From Carnegiea gigantea (taxonomy: Eukaryota; Streptophyta; Magnoliopsida; Caryophyllales; Cactaceae): a stretch of 64,000 nucleotides of DNA. The translations under genes were made by a program, and so were the position numbers. Positions 22,490 through 32,459 of the stretch are shown here, one piece after another. The stretch covers positions 151,501-215,500 of the forward strand of contig JAKOGI010000417.1 of NCBI GenBank assembly GCA_029747015.1, written 5' to 3'. The notes beneath the pieces were generated by a model. The model worked only from the letters and a program-made list of their open reading frames with translations. It made no database searches and was not told the origin of the DNA. Each line of letters opens with the position of its first letter. The stretch's first letter is position 1.

Positions 22490-22860
22490 GAGCATTAGCA
22501 GCACAGAGGGGAAAAGGAACGCAGGCCTACAAATGCCACATGTCACAAAATGAGAGGAGAGAGAGAAGAGTTGCACGCGGGGGAGAACGCCTGTGCGTGT
22601 CTCCCAGCGTTACAACTTTTTCATTATTTTAATATGTTTTTTGTTTTTTTCGTTTTTTTGAGTAAGTAAATAATTTTTAAATGATTAAAAAAATAGACTG
22701 TGTATTATAAGGTGAGTCCATGATAAATATTTTTATTAAATGATTAAAATTAAAATTCCATAGGTTGGAGAAATAATGGAATGCAAGTTCCAAAATTATA
22801 GAACTTTTGCTGACGTGGCAGGCAGAGTTCCAAAAGCTGAAACTCTAGCTGGGAATACTC
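22490..22860. mobile_element. PIF/Harbinger-type (Tourist-like) MITE
   Basis: The 371-bp element begins GAGCATTAGCAGC and ends GCTGGGAATACTC, imperfect terminal inverted repeats. It is flanked by the 3-bp duplication TTA (22487-22489 and 22861-22863). Removing it restores the sequence of U3 and U4. A TTA duplication with GAGCAT-type ends fits PIF/Harbinger. It has no coding capacity. Confidence 0.75.
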
Positions 22861-23443
22861 TTAAAAATAAAAATCCTTTTCCAAAGCAAGAAATTCAAAA
22901 TACTTTCAGAAAGTCTTCTTCAAAAGAAATATTTTATACTAATAAAACATCATGTAACAATCAACATCACTGTTCAGATTCCAAATCCAGCAATGCAGAT
23001 AATTCAAATCTCATTCAAATAGGGATGGCAATTAGGTGGGGAATCCCCGTCCCCGTCGGGGCCCCGCCCCGAAGTGGGGAAAAATCCCCGCCCCCAACGG
23101 GGATGGGGACGGGGACGGGGTGAAGAATCAATCCCCGCGCGGGGACGGGGACGGGGGCGGGGCCATACATCGGCCCCGTCCCCGTCCCCGTTTCCCCGTT
23201 TGAGAATTTATCCCCCAATATGCCCCGTCTGCCCCGTCCCCGTCCCCGTTTCCCCGTTCGAGAATTTATCCCCGAATATGCCCCGTCTCCAATAATCCGA
23301 TTGGTGAAAAATCCCCGTCCCCGTCCCCGTTTCCAATTAAAATAACAAAAATTTTCAACTTATTTTATCAATTACTCCTACATTTGCAAATTGCTTGCAC
23401 ATACAACTCCACCAGTAGCACTTCTCAAGATTATGCTTATATC

Positions 23444-24140
23444 GCAATAAATTATTTCGTTCAGAAACGATGTGGGACATGAGAGATGAAAGCTAACAAA
23501 TCTTTGCATTCACCAAGAGTCCCACATCGCCCTTGAACACTTGTTTGGCATCCTAAGAACCCTATATAAAAGCCTCCAAGCAATCATTTTGTTGCACCAA
23601 GTTGGGCCTTGTTGTCTATGGGCTGAAACTTGTGAAAAGCTTGTCCCATTTTGGATGGGTGAAGTTCATGAAGCTTATATTGTAATAAATCGTTTTATTT
23701 AGAAATGATGTGGGATAGGAGAGGTGAAAACTAGCTAATGTTTGCATTCCCACATCACCCTTCAACACTTGTTTGGCATCCTAAGAACCCTATATAAATG
23801 CCTCCAAGTAATCTTTTTGTTGCACCAAGTTGGGCCTTGTTTATTTCTATGGGCTAAAACTTGTGAAAAGCTTGCCCCATTTTGGATGGGTGAAGTTCAT
23901 GAAGCTTATATTGCAATAAATTGTTTTATTCAAAAATGATTGGGATAGGAGAGGTGAAAACTAGCAAATCTTTGCATTCACCAAGAGTCCCACATTGCCC
24001 TTGAACACTTCTTTGGCATCCTAAGAACTCTATATAAATACCTCCAAATTTATCCTTTTGTTGTGCAAAGTTGGGCCTTGTTTATGTCTAGGCTAGAATT
24101 TGTGAAAAGTTTGCCCCATTTTGGATGGGCGAAGTTTTGG
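23444..24140 (+). repeat. Three tandem ~235-bp repeats inside the hAT element
   Basis: Copies start at 23444, 23682 and 23913 (periods of 238 and 231 bp). Each contains an inverted pair of GTCCCACATCG-like motifs, then a TATATAA box, then a conserved TTGGGCCTTG stretch. The copies differ by scattered substitutions and small deletions. Confidence 0.85.
23519..23569 (+). promoter_or_regulatory. snRNA-type upstream element plus TATA box (repeat copy 1)
   Basis: GTCCCACATCG (23519-23529) fits the plant snRNA upstream element exactly and is followed after 33 nt by TATATAA (23563-23569). The layout recurs with the same 33-nt gap in copy 2 (TTCCCACATCA 23747-23757, TATATAA 23791-23797) and copy 3 (GTCCCACATTG 23987-23997, TATATAA 24031-24037). 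A gap of about 33-34 nt is the RNA polymerase II snRNA arrangement. An exact reverse copy of the element lies at 23468-23478. I recognise no known snRNA downstream. Confidence 0.55.
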
Positions 24141-25188
24141 GAAATTTGATTTTTGTTATGTAATGGCCGTTCTGAGAAGGAACGACCGAGTTTAAAACTT
24201 TGACTACAATTGGTTGGAAAGTCGGTGGATATTCCCCGTTGGGGATTGGGGCCCCGACGGGGACGGGGACGGGGAAAGTTTTTCCCCCCCAGCGGGGAAT
24301 GGGGCGGGGACAGGGATGGCGCTGCCCAGCGGGGACGGGGACGGGGGATGCACCCCCCGTCCCGGATCCGCCCCGTTGCCATCCCTACATTCAAACCATT
24401 AAAGATAATTTCAATAAAACTCCAATAAATAAATTAGGTGTACAAAATAATAGATGGAAAAATAAGAAATGAAAGTTAGCCATATTATCCTAGCCCTACC
24501 CCTCTAGATCTTCAACTTGAAGCCAATAAATCATTAATTCAATCCAGCTACGATGAAAATACTGTTTATGTGTGGAATATAGATGGAGAGTGAGAATATG
24601 ATATTTCCAATACTCTTCAAGAAACAAGTGTTTGTGCAACTTCATAAACTGGAAAAGTAGTGTTTGTAGAAGTCACCGCAAAACTCCTTGCTCCTGGCTT
24701 CACAGGTCAACTCAAAAATTGGTCAGATAATATTCTTACTGGGCATGATAGGATGAATATCGTACACTATCAATGTCAAAGTTCAATAGAAACAATTCAA
24801 GATCAAAATACCTTTGAGGTCGAGAAAGTAATTGTATATAAGTTTGATATGGTAGAATATCTTATTTACACCACAGTCACGTAATTCATATGAATACTGA
24901 AGAATTCACATCATTCATTTTAAAAATAATTCAAAGCCTCAGAAGCCTAAGGCTAAGCGATTACAAATGATATAAGGATACTTTCCTTACCTATGTCTTA
25001 GAAAGGTAAGATGTCAACGGAAATTGTTAGAAAGAAAAATTCATTTCTGGATTACCCACTTTGTTTTCCCAAAGAATAAGACAAAAGTTTGGAGATCATT
25101 GTCGAACAATAGGAATCCCATGGAGCAGTTTAAGTTATGGCCACTTATTTACCTTTATTTTAAAAAAAGGATTGGCCATTTGCAATGA

Positions 25189-26600
25189 ACTAATGCAATT
25201 TCGGTCTGCAGCACTTTCAAGGAGTCCTATTGTTTTTAACTCGAAATTATCTTTTATTTTTAGAGCAATATGAACAGTTTGTTTTTTGAAATTAATTTCA
25301 TTAATGACTTACATGGATTTGTCGTCAGAATATGATTTTCTTTGGTTAATATTCTGTTGATTTTCAGAAGAGTATTGAGTGCCTTGAGTAGATGCAACTT
25401 TAACTATTTCTTCCTAAATTTTAGGCTTTTTTTACATAACTGTTCCTTTTGCTGGCCATATGCCCGTTGTTGCCATATTTAAGGCAATCTATTTTCCTAG
25501 ATGTTTTTCTTCTTAAATTTGACTTCTCGATCTGTACGATTATATTTAAATTTGCTCATACAATAAATGGAGCTTTTAATTTTGGAAGTCATTTGGAATT
25601 AAGTTTGGCACTCTGAATAAGATTTGGTTTATTTGAGGAATGCAATTTTGAACCTGAATTCTTTTGTAGGAGGGTTTACAAATACAAAGCGTATGTTTTG
25701 GAGATGTAGATGTTTCTAACTTATGAAGAGCATGGAAATTTTTTTTTGAAATAATTCGATTTGTTTCTTGTTGTTGTTTCCCAAGTTTACTATAGGAATA
25801 GAAGAAATTTCTTTAATGGGCATGCTAAAAGGATTGAATAAATGTGAAGAATTGTTATAAGGGATTATGTTAACTTTGGAGGATTCAAATGAATAACTGC
25901 TGCAATTTCCTCCTAATTGGGTTATTGTTGAATATAGCTAGGTGGCTATGGTATGCAATATTTGATTAAAATAGTTATTTTGTTCAACTATACCGCATGT
26001 TTCATCAAGAATTTTTTGAGTTTCTTGGGAATCTTTTTCCCTATCTCCCTCCTAGGGTTTTTAGAATGCATTGCCCATAACGAAGTCATCTTTTGGCACG
26101 ATAATAGATATGACGTGCAGTGGAGGATAAATAGGGATTGTTAATTGCTTTGTAACCGGATTGTGTCATATCTTTGTTTGTCGTTCTACAGCAGAAATTG
26201 AAATAATGATGGATGATATTCCGGAATAGAAATATGGTGTTTTTGCAAATAGGTATTCAGCCAATCAAAGAAGGCTATATTTTCTTTGATTTTGGCTATA
26301 CATTGTAGTAAATAATGTGAGTAATTGTTGCATATCCTTAGAAAAATGATAGAAGCACTAGTATCTATGAGGATCGTTATAGTCCTACTAAAATTCCTTA
26401 TTTGGATGAACTCTCTTAACTTGAAACTCAATTTTTATGATTTCATTTAATTCTAATGAAGTTCTCATTTGAGAAAAGGTAGGTTGCGTGGCATATTCGT
26501 CAGATTGTGTGTCATCGTTAATGGGGGGAAAAATTCCGTCCTTGACTGCCTCATTTGAAAATTTCTCCTGGCAAAGTAGCATTGCTTCGTTTTCTTTATT
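25189..26600 (-). pseudogene. U2 minus-strand module (C-terminus deleted)
   Basis: Read leftwards from 26582, it has LCQEKFSNEAVKDGIF, NEIIKIEFQVKRVHPNKEF and DWLNTYLQKHHISIPEYHP. The linker follows, then a zinc-knuckle relic at about 25489-25445 (CLKYGNNGHMASKR; the second and last cysteine positions are Tyr and Arg), then the start of the protease-like segment near 25215. The rest of the protease was removed by the deletion at 25188. It is many-fold interrupted and homologous to the minus modules of U1, U3 and U4. Confidence 0.55.
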
Positions 26601-26649
26601 CTAGGTGGACCCTGTTTAGCATCCAATTTACCTAAAAGACATTCAGGAA

Positions 26650-27259
26650 TCTCTTGTATTTTACCGCAGGGATCATAACAATGAACTATATGGTACTCCT
26701 TTCAAAGCAGCCCAATGCAATGAATACACAATCTTTATTCAATACACAGAATGTCTCTATCATTCTTTTACATCCTTTCTTGCATATTTAAAATAAGCAA
26801 GTTCCACCGATCGCTTTTAGAAGAACTCTATGATCATCCGGTACTAATTGCGATACCAACTGGTTATATATAGACGATCCCTTTTTATGGCAAGTATATC
26901 AGAGATTATTGGCAATCACATTGACCAACATGTCATTCAATTTATTCAACGGGTTATTCCCAATGCACACATTTGCCTATCTAATGAATATCAGTTCTTC
27001 CACTTTAACAGATCACCATAATATAGCTTCACCGAGTACCACTCTCAACTGCTGCCCACTTGCATTCATGACAACACATCCAGCATATTATGCAAATATT
27101 CAAGCCTATACCACCAATAAGGGAACAATATGCAGCATCATCCTGATTTTTAAATGCTCAACTGTCGCAAGGATACAGTCACAAAAAATTAGGTTGCAGC
27201 TATCCTATTTTAACAAACCAGTCAGTCATCAACCATTGAAAATTGTTCACGTACAATAG
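26650..27259 (+). pseudogene. U3 conserved unassigned ORF upstream of the promoter
   Basis: This is the best-preserved copy of this ORF. Segments are NEYTIFIQYTECLYHSFTSF near 26720-26780, then after a frame change LLEELYDHP, and from 26909 an open frame ending IQSQKIRLQLSYFNKPVSHQP and then KIVHVQ before a stop at 27257. U4 retains parts of the same sequence (QAYTIGKGTIYSNALIFQCS). It lies 80 bp before the conserved TATA block. Function is unassigned; a movement-protein or accessory role in a pararetrovirus is possible. Confidence 0.45.
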
Positions 27260-27341
27260 TTGAAGATCAGCCTACTATTTGAATAATATTTTTTTACAGT
27301 TTGAATAATTTTTTTACTGTTCACTTAACTTTTTGGGCCTT

Positions 27342-27347
27342 TATAAA
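27342..27347 (+). promoter_or_regulatory. Conserved TATA box of U3 leader promoter
   Basis: TATAAA lies in the same TTTTTGGGCCTTTATAAAGG block as in U2. The downstream leader with the primer site is deleted here; the join lies near 27420. Confidence 0.5.
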
Positions 27348-27439
27348 GGTTCCATGGTTGTAATGCTAAAGTAGAACTTATATGCGCGCTATTCGTGTGT
27401 CATTTTTCAATGCTAGCTTCTCGGTATGGACCTGCAGCA

Positions 27440-29370
27440 CATTATTAAGTGATTAATGAGGCTTTGTCTGCAATGAGCATAATTAGGTGTTATTTCATGT
27501 TGATTAATTTCTTTAGTTTAATAGATTATCTTGTGGCTGATCATCTTATCGTTATGATAACATCATGTAGCACTATTTTACATTCAAGCATGATTCCTAA
27601 TGAAAGTTTGTTTTCAAATGGAAACTATTTTGAGCAAAATGATTTGTCTCAACCCATTAAATCAACCACTTCTAATAATCAAACTTCTCAAGAAGAGAAT
27701 TCCATTTGAGACAAACGAAATCAAATTTTAGATTAATAGAGTCTATCACAAAAAGAGTTTTATGAAGATTGTAATCAAATATACTGAGAATGGTTCTTTT
27801 ATTATTTTTCTAAGTGTATGCAACCATTACTTACAACTATTTATTACAATCAATTTGGCAAACTCAAAGAAAATATAATTTTATTTGATTGGTTAAATAA
27901 CTATCTGTCGAAGACTCAACTTTCCATCCCTAAATGTAGTGAATCCATCGGTGCTCTAAAACGAAATCTATGGCACAATATTATCCTACAGAACAATGTT
28001 TTCTATTCACACTTCGTCTATTATTAAAAATAAAAATCCTTTTCCAAAGCAAGAAATTCAAACACTTTCGAAAAGTCTTCTTCAAAAGAAATATTTTACA
28101 CTGATAAAACATCATGCACCAATCAACACGACTGTTTAGATTCCAAATCCAGCACTGATAAGTCAAATCTCATTCAAACCATTGAAGATCATTTCTATAA
28201 AACTCAAATAACTAAATTAGGTGCACAAAATAATAGATGGAAAATAAGAAATCAAAGTTAGCCATATTACCCTAGGCCTACCCCTCCACGTCTTCAACTT
28301 GAAGCCAATAAATCATTAATGCAATCTAGCTATGATTAAATACGATTTACGAGTGGAATATAGATGGAGAGCGAGAATATGAAGCTGCTAATGCCCTTCA
28401 AGAAATAAGTTTTTGTGCAACTTCATATATTGGAAAATGAATCTTTGCGGAAAATGCCGCAAAACTCCTTGCTTCTGGGTTCACAGGTCAACTCAAACAT
28501 TGGTGGGATAATATTCTTACCAAACATGATAGAATGAATATCTTACGCCATCAACTTCAAAGTTCAATAGAAACCAGTTAAGATCCAAAACCTCTAAGAT
28601 GAAGACAGTAATTATATATAAGTCTGATATGGTAGAATATCTTATTTACTCCATAGGCATGTGCTTCATTGGAATACTAAAGAATTGATATCATTCCATT
28701 TAAAAATAATTCAAAGTCCTAGAAGCTGAAGGCTAAGCGATTGCAAATGGTATAAGGACACTTTCCTTACCTATGTCTTAGACAGGCAAGATGTCACTAG
28801 AAATTGTTGGAAAGAAAAACTCATTTCTAGATTACACACTTTGTTTTCCCAAAGAATAAGACAAAAGTTAGGAGATCATTGTGGAGCAACAGATATACCG
28901 TGGCATAGTTTAAGTTATGGTCACTTATTTACCTTTATTTTGAAAAAAAGATTAGCCATTTGCAATGAACTAAGAATTCAAAATAAATGTCAATGTGAAA
29001 AGAAACTATTCCAAAATGAACTCGGATCATTTTTTCTAAATATTTTGGTCCCCTAAAATTTGTAGCTCCTTCATCAAAGAAGAAGAAACTTATTAAAAAT
29101 CTGTAAAAAATTATTCCAAAGTTTATGAAACTAAAAATCCATATTATCAAAACCCCAAGAAAACCTCTAAAGGTAACCTCCCTAATAAAAAGAAAAACAT
29201 ACGACGCCCCTCTCTGACACATGTCATAAGTGGCATCGAGTACAACGCAAAGCCAATAAATGTTCCTTGAAGGAGAACATAACGAACCTTGAAGATTAAA
29301 AAAAAAAGATTCAATAAATAATACTTCGCCTTTTAATTCATGATGATTTGCATCTTCTCTTAATTTAGGG
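27440..29370 (+). pseudogene. U3 coat-like ORF (decayed, uninterrupted by other elements)
   Basis: The N-terminal MINEALSAMSIIRCYFMLIN begins at 27449. NYFEQNDLSQP and then GKLKENIILFDWLNNYL (27855-27905) follow. The coat core near 28480-28530 reads GFTGQLKHWWDNILTKHDR. RIRQKLGDHCGATDIPWHSLSYGHLF and the basic region lead to a zinc-knuckle relic at about 29221-29265 (CHKWHRVQRKANKC, where one cysteine and the histidine position are changed). It ends against the minus module near 29370. This copy is useful for reading the empty sites of elements nested in U2 and U4. Confidence 0.6.
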
Positions 29371-31450
29371 CATATTTTCATTTACTCTAACTATACTCAC
29401 TTGCTTAGGAAGAGTTGAGTCATTTCAAATGATGAATTGAAGGAAATAGTATGTCCCATAATAGTGATATCAATGTCGTTTTGATCTACCTTGAAAGGAT
29501 AGATTTGAGCAATAAAGGGAATGTTAAGAGTAACTTATTGTCTGATATTTTGGACTAGAATAAATAAATTTTTCAAACAATATTGTTTATAAAAATATAA
29601 ATGTTAGATCATTTGTATTCAATTTGTAGTAGAGATTCATTAACTTTAAGAAGTTGTTCTTTTGTTCTTTCATAATATCAGATGGAATTAGTGCTTCTTT
29701 GATGCAATTTTGGTCTGTAGCACTATTAGGGAGTGCTATTGTTTTTAACTCGAAATTATCTTTTATTTTTATAGTAGTATATATAGTTTGTTTTTTAAAA
29801 TTAATTTAATCAATGATTTACATGGAGTTGTCGCCAGAATATGATTTTTTTTGGTTAATATTCTGTTTGATTTTCAGAAGAGTATGAGTGCTTTGAGTTG
29901 ATGCAACTTTAACTATTTCTTCTTAAATTTTAGGATTTTTGTACATAATTTGTTCCTTTTGCTGGCCATATGCCCACTTTTACTGGCCATATGCCTGCTT
30001 TTGCATATTTAAGGCAATCTATTTTCCTAGATGTTTTTCTTCTTAAATTTGACTTCTCGAGATCTATATGACTATTTTTAAATTTCTTCATACAATAAAT
30101 TGAGCTTTTAATTTTTGAATCCTTTGGAATTAAGTTTGGTAATTCGAATAAGATTTGGTTTACTTAAGGGATTCAATTTTTAACCAAAATTCTTAAGTTG
30201 ATTGTTATAGGAGGGTTTATAAATACATAGTGTATGTTTTGGAGATGTAGATGTTTCTAACTTATGAAGAGCATGGAAAATTTTTTGAAATAATTCCTTT
30301 TATTTCTTGTTGTTGCTTCCCAAGTTTACTATAGGAATAGAAGAAATTTCTTTAATAGGTATGCTAAAAGGATTGAATAAATGTGAAGAATTGTTATAAG
30401 GGATTATCTTAACTTTGGAAGATTCGAATGAATAACTGCTACAATTTTCTCCTAATTGGGTCATTGTTGAATATAGCTAGGTAGCCATGGTATGTAATAT
30501 TTGATTGGAATAGTTATTTTGTTCACCGATATTGTGTGTTTCATTAAGAAGTTTTTGAGTTTCTTGGGAATCTTTTTCCCTCTCTCCCTCCTGGGGTTTT
30601 TGGAATGGATTGGCCATAACAAAGTCATCTTTGGGCACGGGAATAGATAAGGCATGCAGTGGAGGAAAAATGGAGGTTGTTGATTGCTTTGTAATAGGAT
30701 TGTTTCATATCTTTGTTTGTCATACTACGGTACTGTAGGAAGAATTAGGACTAACCTGGATGCAGAAGCGTACTGTCGATAATAACCCACGATAATAAAG
30801 AAAACCAGGCGGCTACCAGAGTCGCCTTAATAATCACATCCTAAACTCAAGAACCCGATGGATGGTGGCTCAGCCATGAGAGAGAATTAGGAGAATATGA
30901 GAGATGTAATATCAGTGTCACTCTTTCTGACCCCCTAAGCACCCCTTATATAGTTTGGGGTGTGGCTAGGGTTGTTACCCTAGGCAACATAAGTGGCTGT
31001 TAGGCCTAAACCTATTAGGCCCGACCAACAGGTACAAATTGGAATGATGATGGATGATAGTCCGGAATAGAAATCTGGTGTTGTTGTAAATAGGTATTTA
31101 GCCAATCAAAGAGGGCTACACTTTCTTTGATTTTGGCTAATGTATTGTAGTAAGTAATTTGAGTAATTGTTGCATATCCTTAAAAAAATGATAGAAGCAC
31201 TAGTATCTATGAGGATCGTTATAGTCCTACCAAAATTCGTTATTTGGATAAACTCTGCCAACTTGAAACCCAACTTATGTGATTTCATTTAATTCTAATG
31301 AGGTTCTCATTTGGGAAAAGGTAGATTACGTGGCACATTCATCAAATTGAGTATCGTTGTTAATGGGGGGAAAAATTCCCTGCTTGACTTCCTCAGTTGA
31401 AAATTTCTTCTGGCAAAGTAGCAGTGCTTTGCTTTCTTTATTCCAGCTCC
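29371..31450 (-). pseudogene. U3 minus-strand module (interrupted by a solo LTR)
   Basis: Read leftwards from about 31440: the N-terminal region, with DTSASIIFLRICNNYSNYL in 31288-31106; a 297-bp solo LTR insertion (30734-31030); the linker MPYLFPCPKM and IPKKLKNFL (30655-30461); and a zinc-knuckle relic near 30018-29952. In that relic an ~18-bp segment containing CTGGCCATATGCC is tandemly duplicated. The protease-like region has SATDQNC near 29720. The C-terminal part, read in one frame to about 29400, includes IPFIAQIYPFKVDQNDI and TIMGHTISFNSSF, which resembles the end of a pararetroviral protease. Confidence 0.55.
30734..31030 (-). mobile_element. Small solo LTR (Copia-like) nested in U3
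   Basis: The 297-bp element reads TGTTGGTCGG...TTCCTACA on the minus strand and is flanked by the perfect 5-bp duplication GGTAC (30729-30733 and 31031-31035). It carries TATATAAGGGG, a likely promoter in minus orientation. Removing it restores the U1/U2 sequence. No internal domain remains. Confidence 0.8.
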
Positions 31451-31479
31451 CCTTGTCTAACATCCAATTTACCTAAAAG

Positions 31480-32100
31480 GCATTCAGGAATCTCTTCTAT
31501 TTTATCATAGAGATCATAACAATGAACGGTATAGTACTCCTTTCAAAGAAGCCCAATACAATGAATACACAATCTTGATCCAATATACTCAATGTCTCTA
31601 TCGCTCCTTTACATCCTTTTCCACATACTTACAAGTAATCAAGTTCTACTGCACTTTTCAAGAACTCTATGATCATCCTGTACTCATCGTGGTACCAACT
31701 AGTTATATACAAACGATCCCTTTTTATGGCCAGTATATTACATATTATTGGTGACCACTTGATTAGTGTGTTATTCAATTTATTCAATGGGTTATTTCCA
31801 ATGTGTGCATTTACCGAGCTGATGAATATCAGTTCTTTTGCTTTAAGAGATTACCATGTCATAGTTTCATTGAGTACCATACTCAACTACTGCCCACTTG
31901 TATTCGAGACAACACATGTTGCATATTATGTAAATATTCAAGCCTATACCATTGGTAAGGGAACAATATACAGCAACGCGCTAATTTTCCAATGCTCAAC
32001 TGCCGTAAGGATACACTCATAAAAAATCAAGTAGCAGGTGTCCTATTTTAACAAGCCTGTCAGTCATCAACCATTCAAAAATATCCACGTGTAACAGTTC
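31480..32100 (+). pseudogene. U4 conserved unassigned ORF upstream of the promoter
   Basis: Homologous to 26650-27259. Visible pieces are NEYTILIQYTQCLYRSF near 31560-31610 and, in an open stretch from 31669, ALIFQCSTAVRIHS. Stops differ from those of U2 and U3, so decay was independent. Confidence 0.4.
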
Positions 32101-32223
32101 AAGATCAGGCTACTATTCAAGTGCTTCAATAATTTTATCTTTTTAATGTTCAAGTGTCAGAAACAATATTGTTTTACAATTTGAATAATTTTAGTTTACT
32201 GTTCACTTTGCTTTTTGGGCCTT

Positions 32224-32229
32224 TATAAA
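32224..32229 (+). promoter_or_regulatory. Conserved TATA box of U4 leader promoter
   Basis: TATAAA lies in TTTTTGGGCCTTTATAAAG, the same block as in U2 and U3. The downstream leader is deleted in part (join near 32450). Confidence 0.45.
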
Positions 32230-32459
32230 GTTTTCATGGTTGTAATGTTGTAGGCAGAACTTATCTATGCACTATCATTGTATCATTTTTTTGAGGTAGC
32301 TTCCCACGCTTCTCTCGTTATTCTTTCTCTGCTTCTATCCTCTTGCAAAAAAGATCTGTAAAATTCAATGATAGTTAGTTTCAATTCAAGTTACTATGCA
32401 ATTCACTGTTTATCATTTGATTATAGTTTTGCTAGAAATTTATTATTCAAGTGCATAGA

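Larger units (their letters stand above)
23020..24387. mobile_element. Non-autonomous hAT element with GGGGAC tracts and internal tandem repeats
   Basis: The 1368-bp element has terminal inverted repeats TAGGGATGGCAA / TTGCCATCCCTA. It is flanked by the perfect 8-bp duplication CATTCAAA (23012-23019 and 24388-24395), the signature of hAT elements. Removing it restores the sister-unit sequence. Both subterminal regions (about 23037-23330 and 24225-24375) are arrays of GGGGAC/GTCCCC-like motifs, very GC-rich against the AT-rich host sequence. The middle holds three tandem ~235-bp repeats. I see no transposase; open frames through the GC tracts are artefacts of the simple repeat. Confidence 0.88.
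21912..25188 (+). pseudogene. U2 coat-like ORF (interrupted by MITE and hAT, 3'-truncated)
   Basis: The N-terminal segment begins near 21912 (MINDALSVISIIRCHFMLIN) and has SNGNYFEQNDFSQP. It continues past 22250 with NRVYLKKEFYEDYNQIY. A Harbinger MITE (22490-22860) and a hAT element (23020-24387) interrupt the linker. After 24396 come the coat core (GFTGQLKNWSDNILTGHDR, about 24695-24750; the second tryptophan of the pair is serine here) and the RIRQK...IPWSSLSYGHLFTF block near 25065-25155. The ORF stops at about 25188, where a deletion fuses it directly to the minus-strand protease. The zinc knuckle is therefore missing from this unit's plus module. Confidence 0.6.

Noticed and set aside
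23015..23295. Overlapping Gly/Pro/Arg-rich frames in the GC tracts (also 24050-24472)
   Set aside because: They are open only because GGGGAC repeats lack stops in most frames; no start context or motif.
23519..23700. Possible U-snRNA gene after the upstream element and TATA box
   Set aside because: Downstream sequence shows none of the known starts or Sm-type sites of U1, U2, U4, U5 or U6 by eye, so only the promoter-like layout is reported.
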